Source of the DNA: Beijerinckiaceae bacterium
GTDB taxonomy: Bacteria > Pseudomonadota > Alphaproteobacteria > Rhizobiales > Beijerinckiaceae
Assembly: GCA_947370975.1 (NCBI GenBank)
Contig: CANBNG010000012.1
Span: 59,518-123,517, forward strand
DNA length: 64,000 nucleotides
Reading direction: 5' to 3'
The notes below the pieces were generated by a model, which made no database searches, was not told where the DNA came from, and was given only the letters and a program-made list of their open reading frames with translations. Positions 1 through 8,962 of the stretch are shown piece by piece; the stretch's first letter is position 1; each line of letters opens with the position of its first letter. A program made the translations under genes and the position numbers.

Positions 1-18
1 GGAGGGAGTCAGGCGGCT

Positions 19-1260
19 TCAACCCTTCGCTTCTGCCTTGCCCATCGGCGTGAAGAACACGAACAGATTGGCGATCACGATTGTCGCGGCGAGAAAGTAG
101 AAGGCAGACATGATGCCGTAAGTATCGGCGAGCACGCCGGCAGCGTAAGGGCCGATGGCCTGGCCGACTGCCTGCGTTCCAAACATTATGCCGATGGCGC
201 TGCCGCCCATGTTGCGGGGCGTGGCATCGAGCAGCCAGGCCTGCAGCACAGCGCGAATCGAGAACAGGAAGAAGCCGAGCAGTGCGATCAGCAGTACGAA
301 GAAATCCGAGCCGCCTGCAGCGATCATGGCCAGCAGCACGACAGCCGTCATGCCCATACTGGTGAGAATGATCTGACGCCGCCCCATGCGGTCCGACAAA
401 TGGCCGGCAATAGGCGCTGCCGCAAAGCCCGCGGCCTGCACGGCGAACATGCAGACGCCGACCCAGAACACCGAATAGCCCATGTCATTGGCCAGATAGA
501 GCGGCAGGAAGGTCATCAGCGCGCTTTGCGTCAGCGCGCGAAACGCCGAGCTGCCCGAGATCATGACCAGCGCCTTGCTCTTGAGCAGCGTGCGGAAGGA
601 GGAGAGCAGCGCCTTGCCCTTCAGGCGGCTCTCTGCCGCCTCGCCCTTGCCGGCGGCTTTTTCAGCCGAATAGATCCGGCCGAGATAGAACAGAATGGCG
701 GCCGACATCAGAATGCCCGGCACGACATTCATCACCACCACTTCGCGCCAATTGTAGGTCTGCAAAAGGAAGCCGATGGCCAGCGGGGCGACCGCATCGC
801 CAAAATTGCCGCCCATGCCGTGAAAGGCCATGACGAGGCCCTTGCGCTCCGGGAAGCGGTTGGCGAGCCAAGGGATGGCAGTCGGATGCCAGAGATTGTT
901 GCCGATGCCGATCAGCACCGCGCAGGACAGGATCATCCAATAAGAATGGACATAGCCCATCACCAGATAGGGAAAGCCGATCCAGAACAGCGACAGGGCC
1001 ATGAGAATGCCCTTGCGGCCCACCGAGTCGACAAAGATGCCGCCCGGAATATTGGCGATGGCGCCCGCCGCATATTGAAAGGCAATGATCGCGCCGATCT
1101 GGCTGTAGTTGAGCCCAAGCTCGCGCCCGATGAGCGGGAGCAGCAGATAGAAGGTCGCCGGATACCAATGGGTGAGCGCGTGGCCCGTGCAGACAACCCA
1201 GACTTCGCGGAAGGATCTGCGGGGCGCGACATCGTCCGTGCCAGTGGTGATCGCAGTCAT
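19..1260 (-). CDS. MFS transporter, fosmidomycin-resistance (Fsr)-like
   Basis: A 413-residue major facilitator with about 12 hydrophobic segments, an inner-membrane carrier of unknown substrate. The loop after TM2 has the MFS A-motif form (FVDSVGRKG), and a segment around residues 125-160 (NLWHPTAIPWLA, then HGMGGNFGDAVAPL) resembles the Fsr-type efflux proteins; the MFS gene at 11359 has the equivalent HPEASRVARLA and VGGNAGSALGPL. The ATG has a GGAGGAAAAA ribosome site just upstream. It lies 120 bp downstream of the iron operon on the same strand, so co-transcription is possible but not shown. Substrate unknown. Confidence 0.85.
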   Translation of the reverse strand: MTAITTGTDDVAPRRSFREVWVVCTGHALTHWYPATFYLLLPLIGRELGLNYSQIGAIIAFQYAAGAIANIPGGIFVDSVGRKGILMALSLFWIGFPYLVMGYVHSYWMILSCAVLIGIGNNLWHPTAIPWLANRFPERKGLVMAFHGMGGNFGDAVAPLAIGFLLQTYNWREVVVMNVVPGILMSAAILFYLGRIYSAEKAAGKGEAAESRLKGKALLSSFRTLLKSKALVMISGSSAFRALTQSALMTFLPLYLANDMGYSVFWVGVCMFAVQAAGFAAAPIAGHLSDRMGRRQIILTSMGMTAVVLLAMIAAGGSDFFVLLIALLGFFLFSIRAVLQAWLLDATPRNMGGSAIGIMFGTQAVGQAIGPYAAGVLADTYGIMSAFYFLAATIVIANLFVFFTPMGKAEAKG

Positions 1261-1380
1261 TTTTCCTCCTCGTTGCGGGGCAAAGCATCGCGCGCGCCGT
1301 CCCTCTTTTCGGGGCTCGGCAGGGATGCACGTATCGAGGGTGTTTAGGGCGAATTGTCTGGTTTGGCCAGAGCCTGAAGG

Positions 1381-2781
1381 TCACACGGGCCAGAACAGCA
1401 GCGCCCAGCTGGCGCAGCCGATGGCGGCGGCTCCGGCCAGGGCGCAAGTGGCGGCGACACGGCGCAAAAGCCGGGGCGCGTAAAGAGCCGTGACCTGCCA
1501 GCCGAGAAAGACCGACCAGAGGCCTGCGCCCAGCAAGAGCGCGATGCGGAGGGCGCCGACGAAGGACAGCGTCAGCCCTTCCGCGCGCAGCATGGTCAGT
1601 GTGAGCGCCGACAGGCCGAGAAAGACGCCACAGCCGGCGACCGGAATCAGCACCTGCGCCAGATGATGAAAGCGCTTGGCATTCCAGAACCCCAGTGCGC
1701 GATTGGCCAGCGCGAGGCAGGCGAGCACGCCCGCCCCGATCAGCAGGGCCATTCCGATGATGTAGCCAACGAGCAGCACGCCATCGAGCGGCGTCAGCAT
1801 GTCGTTCTGCGCCGGATAATTGGTGAGGATGAACCAGGGGAGATGGGGCTCGAGCAGCCAGGTCCAGCCCATGTCCACGAGCCTTTCGGCCAACGCCTGC
1901 TTGACCTCGATGAAGAGGTCGCTGGAGGACCAGTGGAAGGCGCCCGCTGCAATGCCCATCAGTCCGAAAACGATCAGCACCGTTTCCCACGGCTTGGTGC
2001 GCAGGCCAGCAACATGGACGATCTCATGGTTTGGCGAGCGCCGCGCCAATGTCACCGCGCCGCGAAAGCCGCTGCAACGCCCGCACATATGGCACAGGCT
2101 GCCACCCTTCATGGTGCGGATGGGCACCAGCGGCGCGCAATTGACGTGCGGCATGGGTGCATCCACCGGCTTCTTCCAGGCGCGCCAATCGTCCTGATTG
2201 ACCCGGAAATGCAGCGGCGCGAGTTTCGAGAGGACGCCAAAGACACCTGTCACCGGGCAGAGATAGCGACACCAGACGCGTTTCGAGCGACCGTAGAGAT
2301 AGCCGACAACAATAGCGCCCACAGTCGAGCCGCCGAGGATGAGGAGCGCGGGGCCGGGATATTGATAGACGCTCACCATCTGCCCGTAGATTGTCGTCAG
2401 CGCGAAGGCGACGAAGGGCCAGCCCGCCCACGTCAGCCAGCGCGGCACGGCAAAGCCCCTGCCCTTCTCGCTGGCAAATTCCGACAGCGCGCCTTCCGGG
2501 CACAAAAGCCCGCACCAGAGGCGACCGACCAGCACCATCGACAGCAGCACGAACGGCCACCACAGGCCCCAGAAGGCAAATTGCGCGAACAAGGTCACAT
2601 CCGTCCAGATATGGGCGGCGCGCGTCGGCAAGGGCAGGAAGGCGGGAAGCGCGATCAGCAAACCATAAATGACGACCACGCCCCATTGCAGACAGCGGAT
2701 CGCGCTCTGGTGGCGCATCAGCCAGTCACCGCTCGCGGCAAGCAGACGGTCGATGCCGGCGTCTGGCACGGCAAGGCTCAT
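1381..2781 (-). CDS. ftrD: Polyferredoxin of the Ftr iron-uptake system (FtrD-like, NapH/CcoG fold)
   Basis: A 466-residue integral membrane ferredoxin. It has several membrane helices and cysteine clusters typical of NapH-type proteins: CGLLCPEG (around residue 90), CRYLCPVTG (around 170) and CHMCGRCSG (around 230). In the Bordetella/Brucella FtrABCD system this subunit is thought to pass electrons to ferric iron arising from ferrous oxidation at the periplasmic side. It is the last gene of the four-gene run ftrA-ftrB-ftrC-ftrD and starts 10 bp after ftrC. Family assignment rests on both the cysteine motifs and the gene order. Confidence 0.85.
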   Translation of the reverse strand: MSLAVPDAGIDRLLAASGDWLMRHQSAIRCLQWGVVVIYGLLIALPAFLPLPTRAAHIWTDVTLFAQFAFWGLWWPFVLLSMVLVGRLWCGLLCPEGALSEFASEKGRGFAVPRWLTWAGWPFVAFALTTIYGQMVSVYQYPGPALLILGGSTVGAIVVGYLYGRSKRVWCRYLCPVTGVFGVLSKLAPLHFRVNQDDWRAWKKPVDAPMPHVNCAPLVPIRTMKGGSLCHMCGRCSGFRGAVTLARRSPNHEIVHVAGLRTKPWETVLIVFGLMGIAAGAFHWSSSDLFIEVKQALAERLVDMGWTWLLEPHLPWFILTNYPAQNDMLTPLDGVLLVGYIIGMALLIGAGVLACLALANRALGFWNAKRFHHLAQVLIPVAGCGVFLGLSALTLTMLRAEGLTLSFVGALRIALLLGAGLWSVFLGWQVTALYAPRLLRRVAATCALAGAAAIGCASWALLFWPV

Positions 2782-2791
2782 GTGCGGGTTC

Positions 2792-3643
2792 TCATGCGGT
2801 CTTCCTCACCTGCGCCGGCGCGAAGCGCGCGAACAGGAGGTATATGCTCATCCAGTAGATGCCGGTGACCGCGAGCTCCGCGACATCGGGCCGCGCGCGA
2901 TAACCGGTGAGTGCGGCGATGAGCCCGCCAATAGGCCCGGAATCGGGCAGGATGGCGGACGTGTCCCAGAGTTTTCCGGCGGGCGCATTGATGTAGCCAA
3001 GGCTTACCAGATGATCGACGCCCGAGACGAATAGCGAGGCTGCGAGAAACAGCAGCATGATCTCGGTGATGCGGAAGAAAGTGCGCCAGTCGAGAATGCG
3101 GCTGCCGATCTGCAACAGGGCGTAAGTCGCGCCCGCGAGCACAAAGCCCAGCGCGATGGCCAGACCCGACATCAGGGCCGAGCCGCTGCCGCCAGCCGCC
3201 AGCGTGCCGTAAAGGAAGATCACCGTCTCGCTGCCTTCGCGTGCGACCGCAATGAAGGCAAGAAAGAACACGCCCCACCAGCGCGACGTATCGGCCGCGC
3301 TTTGCAGCGCGCCTTCAAGATCGCGCTTCATCGTGCGCCCGTTACGCTTCATCCAGAGCACCATCTGCACGATGAGCACGGCAGCAACCAGCACGGCGAT
3401 GGTCTGGTAAAACTCCTGCGCATCCTCATCGAGATGTTCGGAGAAGAACAGCAGCAGCGAGCCAAACAGCAAGGCTCCCAGCAATCCCGCGCCGACGCCC
3501 GCCCACAGCCAGAGATGGCCGGTGCGGCGCGCTAGCGGATTGTCCTGACGTTGCAGCCACGCATTGAGAATGCCGACGACGAGCAGCGCCTCGACGCTCT
3601 CGCGCCAGATGATGAAGATCACATTGCCGAGCTGGCTGGACAT
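2792..3643 (-). CDS. ftrC: FTR1-family iron permease (FtrC)
   Basis: A 283-residue polytopic permease with the two RExxE iron-binding motifs that define FTR1/EfeU proteins: RESVE at residues 14-18 in TM1 and REGSE at 135-139. It would carry iron across the inner membrane after handling by the periplasmic partners FtrA and FtrB. It sits 4 bp downstream of ftrB and 10 bp upstream of ftrD, so translation of the set is likely coupled. Length matches the family. Confidence 0.9.
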   Translation of the reverse strand: MSSQLGNVIFIIWRESVEALLVVGILNAWLQRQDNPLARRTGHLWLWAGVGAGLLGALLFGSLLLFFSEHLDEDAQEFYQTIAVLVAAVLIVQMVLWMKRNGRTMKRDLEGALQSAADTSRWWGVFFLAFIAVAREGSETVIFLYGTLAAGGSGSALMSGLAIALGFVLAGATYALLQIGSRILDWRTFFRITEIMLLFLAASLFVSGVDHLVSLGYINAPAGKLWDTSAILPDSGPIGGLIAALTGYRARPDVAELAVTGIYWMSIYLLFARFAPAQVRKTA

Positions 3644-3647
3644 GGTT

Positions 3648-3983
3648 TTACTTCGCTATCAGCGTGGCCGGCGGCTGGCCTGGATGAAAGTCATCGAAAA
3701 AATCGTAACGTCCGGGCGCGAGCGTGCGGATGACGAGCACCGAGCCAGTCTTTGGCGCGAGCACCTTTTCCTTCTTGAGTTCGAGACTCTCGAACTCGGC
3801 GGGCGTGTCGCCGGTATTGAAGAGTTCAAGCCGGATGCGCGTATTGGCCGGAACTTCGATTTCACGCGGACTGACAACGCCGTCCTTGAATTCGATCCGA
3901 AACGTCGGGTCTTCCGCCGCAGAGGCAGGCACCCCCGCGCAGAGCGCGAGCGCGAGGAGACCGAAAGCGAAACGCCTGAACAT
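3648..3983 (-). CDS. ftrB: Periplasmic cupredoxin-like protein of Ftr system (FtrB)
   Basis: About 111 residues with a signal peptide (MFRRFAFGLLALALCAG, cleavage near ASA-AED) and a cupredoxin-like beta fold, ending in the FFDDFHPG segment typical of FtrB/EfeO-like cupredoxin domains. I chose the ATG at 3983 because GGAAGAGGG lies 6 nt upstream; a GTG at 4007 in frame directly abuts the ftrA stop codon but has no ribosome site. FtrB is proposed in the family to help oxidise ferrous iron for the permease. Confidence 0.82.
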   Translation of the reverse strand: MFRRFAFGLLALALCAGVPASAAEDPTFRIEFKDGVVSPREIEVPANTRIRLELFNTGDTPAEFESLELKKEKVLAPKTGSVLVIRTLAPGRYDFFDDFHPGQPPATLIAK

Positions 3984-4007
3984 GATGTTCCCTCTTCCAA
4001 AAGACAC

Positions 4008-4535
4008 TTAGTAAGCGCCCTTCTTGCCGGCCCCTGCATAAGTGAAATCATACTCGACCATAAAGGGCGCGAACCATTCGCCCACGCCCGTCTCCTTGTC
4101 GGTGTGACGGCCAAAATGCGCATGTGCACCCGGCGGCGAGACTGTGAGCTTCAGCTTGTATTTGCCAGCACCTGCGAGTTTGACGTTATCGCCATAGTGC
4201 GGGCCGTCATTTGCGACCATCGGCATGAAGTCGCCCTTGGCGACATCGGCCCCGTCCTTGGTCAGCACGAATTTCACGTCGAGATATGGAATCCAGTCAC
4301 CTTCCGCAAAGCCGTTCTTGTTGTCGCCCGCCGCCTTGATGTCGGCTTCCATATGCACGTCGGATTCCGCAGCTGGCCGCATCATGCCAGCAGGCGCCAT
4401 TTCGATGGGCTGCAGATAAACAGCTCCGACTTCCATGCCGGCCTTCACCTGAGGCTTGCCAATTGGAATTTCCTTGGCGATCGCGGCCGAGCCGAGAGCG
4501 AGCAGCATGGCGGCTGCGAGGGTGATTGAGCGCAT
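4008..4535 (-). CDS. ftrA: Periplasmic iron-binding protein P19/Tp34 family (FtrA)
   Basis: A 175-residue periplasmic protein with a signal peptide (MRSITLAAAMLLALGSAAIA, then KEIPIG). Metal-site residues of the P19 family are visible: the PIEMAPAGMM segment, His in DVHMEADI, His in GPHYGDN, and the HAHFGRHTD segment. P19 proteins bind copper and iron and are required for growth on ferrous iron with FtrBCD. First gene of the operon; AGGAG lies 6 nt before the ATG. A possible iron-responsive site is immediately upstream (see 4559). Confidence 0.9.
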   Translation of the reverse strand: MRSITLAAAMLLALGSAAIAKEIPIGKPQVKAGMEVGAVYLQPIEMAPAGMMRPAAESDVHMEADIKAAGDNKNGFAEGDWIPYLDVKFVLTKDGADVAKGDFMPMVANDGPHYGDNVKLAGAGKYKLKLTVSPPGAHAHFGRHTDKETGVGEWFAPFMVEYDFTYAGAGKKGAY

Positions 4536-4558
4536 GCAGAACTCCTCCGGGGCTATAG

Positions 4559-4575
4559 TTTAGAATGACTAGAAA
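4559..4575 (-). promoter_or_regulatory. Possible iron-responsive (Irr/ICE-like) site upstream of ftrA
   Basis: On the minus strand the sequence is TTTCTAGTCATTCTAAA. The right half TTCTAAA is a perfect half of the rhizobial Irr iron-control element (TTTAGAA-N3-TTCTAAA); the left half matches poorly. It lies 24-40 nt upstream of the ftrA start, overlapping the expected promoter. Iron regulation of Ftr systems is known; this exact site is inference. Confidence 0.3.
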
Positions 4576-4737
4576 CTACTTTTGTTTCAGCAACTTCGTC
4601 GCTTTGATGACGAGCTTGCAGGCACCTGTCAATGCGCCCGGACGCCCCTGCCGCGCTACCTATGGTCTTTTGGAATCAGAACAATTCCAGACAGGGTGAC
4701 AACGGACGGATGTTGCTGGAGAAGCCCAGACAGACGT

Positions 4738-4773
4738 TAAAAAAAGCGCGCGGAAAAATAAATTTCCGCGCGC
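4738..4773 (-). terminator. Rho-independent terminator after the SDR gene
   Basis: Perfect 11-bp stem: GCGCGCGGAAA (4746-4756), loop aataaa, TTTCCGCGCGC (4763-4773). On the minus strand it is followed by a run of T, matching the A-run at 4739-4745. It lies 32 bp beyond the stop of the SDR gene at 4806. Confidence 0.8.
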
Positions 4774-4805
4774 CCTGCCCTGCTTGGCAATTCTGATGAG
4801 GAGCT

Positions 4806-5612
4806 TCAGAGCATGAAGGTCTTGCCCTCGGGCGACATCCGGCCCTTGAAGGTGACGTAGCCGCCATCGATCAGCAGATCCGTGCCTGTGATGAACGACG
4901 CATCCGAGGACGCCAGGAAGGCAGCGCCCGCCGCAATTTCTTCCGGCTCGCCGGGGCGGCCCAGCAGATGGCGCGGCCCGTTGATGACACGCGCCTTGTC
5001 CTTGCCACCCACACGCTTGCTCGAGCGCTCGGTGAGAATGAAGCCCGGTGAAATCGAATTGGCGCGGATGTTGTCGATGGCGTGATCCTGCGCGAGGATC
5101 TTGGTGAAGAAGATCAGCGCCGCCTTGGTGGTGCAATAGGGCGAGCGATGCTGCACCCCCATATGTCCAAGCTGTGAGGCAATATTGATGATGCTGCCCC
5201 CGCCTGCCGCGCGCATGTGCGGCACACCATATTTGCACATCAGAAACGCGCCGGTGAGATTGACCGAGAGCGCCTTGTTCCATTGCTCCAGCGACAAGGT
5301 CTCGACAGTGCCATCGGGGATCACCGTCGCCGCGACATTCACCAGCGTGGTGAGCCGATGAAAGGATTGCATCGCAACCGCGACCGCGCCCTCGCAGGCG
5401 AGCGGGTCTGACACATCGACGCCGACGAAACTGGCCCGCCCGCCCTGCGCGATGACTTTCTGCGCGGTCGCCTCGGCCTTCGCCGGATCGAGATCGCCGA
5501 CCACAATCGCAGACCCTTCGCTGGCAAGCCGCAGCGCAATGGCGGTGCCGATTTCGCCGCCCCCTCCGGTGATCAGCGCGACCTGATCGCCAAGCCTGTT
5601 TTGAAGTGACAT
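4806..5612 (-). CDS. Short-chain dehydrogenase/reductase (SDR)
   Basis: A 268-residue NAD(P)-dependent oxidoreductase of the classical SDR family. Visible motifs: the nucleotide loop TGGGGEIG near residue 15, a VNVAAT segment equivalent to NNAG near residue 90, Ser in NIASQLG, and the catalytic YCTTK. The GDLD segment after beta-2 suggests NAD preference. The start at 5612 is preferred over an upstream in-frame ATG at 5810 because GGAGGATTC lies just before it and the glycine loop then falls at the usual distance. Substrate unknown. Divergent from the MFS gene at 5728; ends at a strong terminator. Confidence 0.88.
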   Translation of the reverse strand: MSLQNRLGDQVALITGGGGEIGTAIALRLASEGSAIVVGDLDPAKAEATAQKVIAQGGRASFVGVDVSDPLACEGAVAVAMQSFHRLTTLVNVAATVIPDGTVETLSLEQWNKALSVNLTGAFLMCKYGVPHMRAAGGGSIINIASQLGHMGVQHRSPYCTTKAALIFFTKILAQDHAIDNIRANSISPGFILTERSSKRVGGKDKARVINGPRHLLGRPGEPEEIAAGAAFLASSDASFITGTDLLIDGGYVTFKGRMSPEGKTFML

Positions 5613-5727
5613 GAATCCTCCGCCGTGATGAACAGGCCCGATCATACCCCACAAGCGCCCGATTGCGAGTTCAAGCCAGGCCTGAACGGCACGTCCGCGT
5701 GCCAGCGCGCTTGCGCGCGGGGCGGCA

Positions 5728-7023
5728 ATGCTGCACTTCTGGACTGAAGAAGACCTCGAGAGTCCCGCACGCATGGCCATATCCCTCACCCGAGTTTTTG
5801 CGCATCGCAATTATGCGTGGTTCGTTGGTGGGGGTGGGCCGAGCTATGTAACCTCGTGGATGCAGCGCGTCGGGGTGGGCTGGCTTGCCTGGGAACTCTC
5901 CCATTCCCCGCTCTGGCTTGGCATTGTCGCTGCCGCCGATCTCGCACCCATGCTGGTGCTCTCGCCTTTCGCCGGTGCGCTGACCGATCGGCATACGCCG
6001 CTCAATATCGTGCGCCGCACCGAATTCCTGCTCTTCATGCAATCGGTCGCGCTCTTCGTCTTCATGACGCTGGGTTGGCTCAACATCGGGGTGCTTGTGG
6101 CGCTCTCGCTCTGGTCCGGGCTCGTCTATCCGTTTCATCAGGCCGCGCGTCATTCGGTCGTGCCCGCTATCGTGCCGCGCGAGGAATTTGCCACAGCCAT
6201 CGCGCTCGACTCGGCGCTGTTTCAGGTCTCGCGCTTTATCGGCCCCTCGATTGCGGCGATCATCATTCCGCTCGCGGGCGTGGGCGGCACATTCTTTGCC
6301 CATGCCATCGGCAGCGCCTGGTATGTCTTCTCGCTGTTCAAGATGGATGTCGCCGCGCCCAAGCGCGAGCCCAGGCCCGGCCGCAGCATCATGATGGATG
6401 TGAAGGAGGGCCTCGCCTTTGTCGGCAATGATATCGGCATCTGGCCGCTGTTTCTGCTGCTCAGCATCGCCTCGATCCTGCTGCGCCCGATACAGGACAT
6501 GATGCCGGGCTTTGCCGGACAGGTCTTCGATTCCGGCGCTGTGGGACTTGCCTGGCTGACCTCGAGCATGGGCATAGGGGCAGCTGTGAGCGCTGTCTGG
6601 ATTGCCAGCCGTGGCCGGCTGAAGGGCCTCACCATCGTCGTTTATGCGGGCTTTCTTGGCCTGATCCTCTCGACCGTCGCGTTTCTCGTCTCGCCCAATC
6701 TCTGGATCGGCACAATCTGCACCGGCCTGTCGGGCTTCACGCTCAACACCATGTCGACGAGCATCCAGGCGCTCGTGCAATCCTCCCTGCCCGACAATAT
6801 GCGCGGCCGGGTGATGTCGCTCTATGGGATGATCTGGCGCGGCGCGCCTGCCGTGGGGGCGCTTGTTGCCGGGCTTGCGGCCGAAAAATTCGGCCTGCGT
6901 GCGACCTTCGAGGTCGCGGCCGGCATCTGTTTCATCGTCTGGGCTCTCGCCCTGCCCTTGCGCGGCAGGATCGCCCATGTCGCAGAGCGCGGGCGCGATG
7001 CGCCCGGCTCCCGACGTGGTTAG
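5728..7023 (+). CDS. MFS transporter, EntS/TMEM-secretion-effector type (MFS_3)
   Basis: Up to 431 residues with about 12 membrane segments. The pattern (RVFAHRNYAWF near the start, SLWSGLVYPFHQAARHSVVPAIVPREE, and NTMSTSIQALVQSSLPDNMRGRVMSLY near residue 350) is typical of the MFS_3 group that includes the enterobactin exporter EntS. An alternative ATG at 5773 (MAISLTRVF) removes a non-conserved 15-residue N-terminus and may be the true start. Transcribed divergently from the SDR gene. Substrate unknown. Confidence 0.85.
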   Translation: MLHFWTEEDLESPARMAISLTRVFAHRNYAWFVGGGGPSYVTSWMQRVGVGWLAWELSHSPLWLGIVAAADLAPMLVLSPFAGALTDRHTPLNIVRRTEFLLFMQSVALFVFMTLGWLNIGVLVALSLWSGLVYPFHQAARHSVVPAIVPREEFATAIALDSALFQVSRFIGPSIAAIIIPLAGVGGTFFAHAIGSAWYVFSLFKMDVAAPKREPRPGRSIMMDVKEGLAFVGNDIGIWPLFLLLSIASILLRPIQDMMPGFAGQVFDSGAVGLAWLTSSMGIGAAVSAVWIASRGRLKGLTIVVYAGFLGLILSTVAFLVSPNLWIGTICTGLSGFTLNTMSTSIQALVQSSLPDNMRGRVMSLYGMIWRGAPAVGALVAGLAAEKFGLRATFEVAAGICFIVWALALPLRGRIAHVAERGRDAPGSRRG

Positions 7024-7032
7024 CTCCAAAAA

Positions 7033-7629
7033 TCAGAGCTTGGCAGCTTCGCCGTAGACGCCTGCAAAGACGATATCGGTGAGCGCCTTGCGGGCGCGCG
7101 GCTCGCGCTCGCGGGTCGGCAGGTCTTCGGGCAAGCTGTCGGCATCGCCCTGATAGCCAAGCGCCAGACCCACCACGATGTCGGTGTCTTCCGGCACCTG
7201 GTACATCGCGCGGATATGATCCTTCTCGATGCCGCCGGCCTGATGGACGACGAGATCGAGCGCAGTCGCCTGCAGCACGAGCTGGGCAACGGCCGCGCCC
7301 GTATCGTATGCAGCAGCACCATTGGCCGCACCCGCATCATTGACCTTGCGGGCGAGCGCGAAAATCAGCACGGGCGCGTTTTTCGCCCAGCGCTGATTGC
7401 GCACGTTGAAACCGGTGACAGCCGCCGCATGGGCCTGCAAATCCGTGGTGGTCGCGACGATGAAACGCCAGGGCTGGACATTGTTGGACGAGGGTGCCCA
7501 GCGCGCGGCTTCAAGCACCGAGAGCAGCGCATCATGGGGCACGGGCCGCGTGTCGAACGCGCGCGGGCTCCACCGGTCGCGGATGATGGGGTGGATGTCG
7601 CAGCAGGTTTGCGCAGGCTTCTTCAGCAT
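7033..7629 (-). CDS. Nitroreductase family protein
   Basis: A 198-residue flavoprotein of the nitroreductase fold. The N-terminal RDRWSPRAFDTRPV and AARWAPSSNNVQPWRFIV segments carry the family's FMN-contacting Arg-Ser and Ser-Ser-Asn-Asn-Gln-Pro residues. Such enzymes use NAD(P)H and FMN to reduce nitro groups, quinones or enones; the natural substrate is unknown. It converges with the MFS gene ending at 7023, only 9 bp away. Confidence 0.9.
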   Translation of the reverse strand: MLKKPAQTCCDIHPIIRDRWSPRAFDTRPVPHDALLSVLEAARWAPSSNNVQPWRFIVATTTDLQAHAAAVTGFNVRNQRWAKNAPVLIFALARKVNDAGAANGAAAYDTGAAVAQLVLQATALDLVVHQAGGIEKDHIRAMYQVPEDTDIVVGLALGYQGDADSLPEDLPTREREPRARKALTDIVFAGVYGEAAKL

Positions 7630-7733
7630 GGGTCTCAGTCTCTTTTTTCAGGAAATGACGTTGCGGCAAGACGGGCCTGCTGCCCAACATGAAGCGTCGG
7701 GCAGCGGCTTGCAAGGCTTGCGCTTGCGAGCCT

Positions 7734-8747
7734 TCAGGGCGCGATCAGCTTCTTCGCGCGCTCGACCACGGGCTTGGGGGTCGCATACATCGCGGCCACT
7801 ATTTTCTGCACCTCTTCACCGGTCGTTGGCTCGACATCGGCGCGCATGATCGCGGCCTCCTTGAGGAATTCCGGATCCTTCATGGTCGCGTCGAAGGCGC
7901 GGCGGAGATTGCGTGTGCGCGCCTCGGGCAGGCCGGGGGGCGCAACGAAGGGGCGCGCAATCGCAGTCGTTCCCAGCAGCAGCGTGAGCAGCTGGCGATC
8001 CTCCTCGCTCTTGGCAAGATCCATGACAAGCGGCACGTCGGGCAATTCCGGGCTTTTGGCGAGCGCGAGCTGCACCAGCACATTCACGCGCTTGTCGGAG
8101 AGCCAGTCGGGCTTTGTGCTCTTGAGCGAGGACAGGCTCCAGCCGCAACGACCATCGACCTCGCCGCTTTCAATGGCCAGAATGGTCTGCTGGCTGCCGA
8201 GATAGCCGGTGATGACCTTGAACTTGCTACCCAGCAATTCATTCAGGACGAGCGGAAAAGTGTCAGTCTCCGAGCCCGCGCCCGTGCCTGCGACAACCAC
8301 CTGCTGACGCGTGGCGTCGGCGAAGCTCTTTACCGGCGATTCCTTGCGCACGATGCACAGGCTGACATCCTTGCTGATCGCGCCGATCCAGGTGAACTGG
8401 CTCATGTCATAGCCGGGATTGCGATCGCCGATCAGCGGCTCAAGAATGGGGCCACCGGCAAAAATCGCCATGGCCGTGCCATCGCGGGGCGCTTGCTGGA
8501 CGAGAAAATTGGCAGCGCGAATGCCACCGGCGCCGGGCATGACCTGCACCACGACATTGGGCTCGCCCGCAATATGGCGGCCAAGATGGCGGCCAAGCAG
8601 CCGACCGAACAGATCCACACCACCGCCCGCCGTGCCCGCAGCGTAAATGTTCAGCGTGCCGGTGATCGCGCCAGACTCTTGCGCAAGGGCGACAAAAGAA
8701 GTGAGCGAGAGCGCAAGGGCTCCCAGGATTGGAGTCAATCGCTTCAT
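7734..8747 (-). CDS. TctC/Bug-type solute-binding protein (tripartite tricarboxylate transporter family)
   Basis: A 337-residue periplasmic binding protein with signal peptide MKRLTPILGALALSLTSFVA. Family marks: a cofactorless N-lobe with RLLGRHLGRHIAGEPNVVV and MPGAGGIRAANFL, the usual PGAGG binding loop of TctC proteins. I chose the ATG at 8747 because the signal peptide begins there; the reading frame is open 100 codons further upstream through repeat DNA. No TctA or TctB membrane genes are nearby, so it is an orphan receptor. Ligand unknown, probably an organic acid. Confidence 0.88.
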   Translation of the reverse strand: MKRLTPILGALALSLTSFVALAQESGAITGTLNIYAAGTAGGGVDLFGRLLGRHLGRHIAGEPNVVVQVMPGAGGIRAANFLVQQAPRDGTAMAIFAGGPILEPLIGDRNPGYDMSQFTWIGAISKDVSLCIVRKESPVKSFADATRQQVVVAGTGAGSETDTFPLVLNELLGSKFKVITGYLGSQQTILAIESGEVDGRCGWSLSSLKSTKPDWLSDKRVNVLVQLALAKSPELPDVPLVMDLAKSEEDRQLLTLLLGTTAIARPFVAPPGLPEARTRNLRRAFDATMKDPEFLKEAAIMRADVEPTTGEEVQKIVAAMYATPKPVVERAKKLIAP

Positions 8748-8837
8748 GTGGAATAAACCTCCCGGTATTTTTCTTGTCTTTGAATTACTCACATGGGGTG
8801 GCGTTGAAAAGCCTTTTTCGGCTGGCGTCTCTCGGCC

Positions 8838-8950
8838 CGTCATTGCGAGCAGAGCGAAGCAACCCAGTGCGCAATCCTTGAAGTCGTCCGCAGTCAAAGC
8901 AAGAGCCCCTCCACGGCACTCTGGATTGCTTCGCTGCGCTCGCAATGACG
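8838..8950. repeat. REP-like palindromic intergenic repeat
   Basis: A 113-bp element with 25-nt imperfect inverted arms: CGTCATTGCGAGC... at 8838-8862 and its near reverse complement ...GCTCGCAATGACG at 8926-8950. This arm sequence is the widespread alphaproteobacterial intergenic palindrome. It lies between two minus-strand genes. Degenerate half copies occur at about 15470-15600 (GCGCAATGACGGCG and TTGCTTCGCTCCGATCGCAAT). Confidence 0.75.
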
Positions 8951-8962
8951 GCGCGGCGTCGC

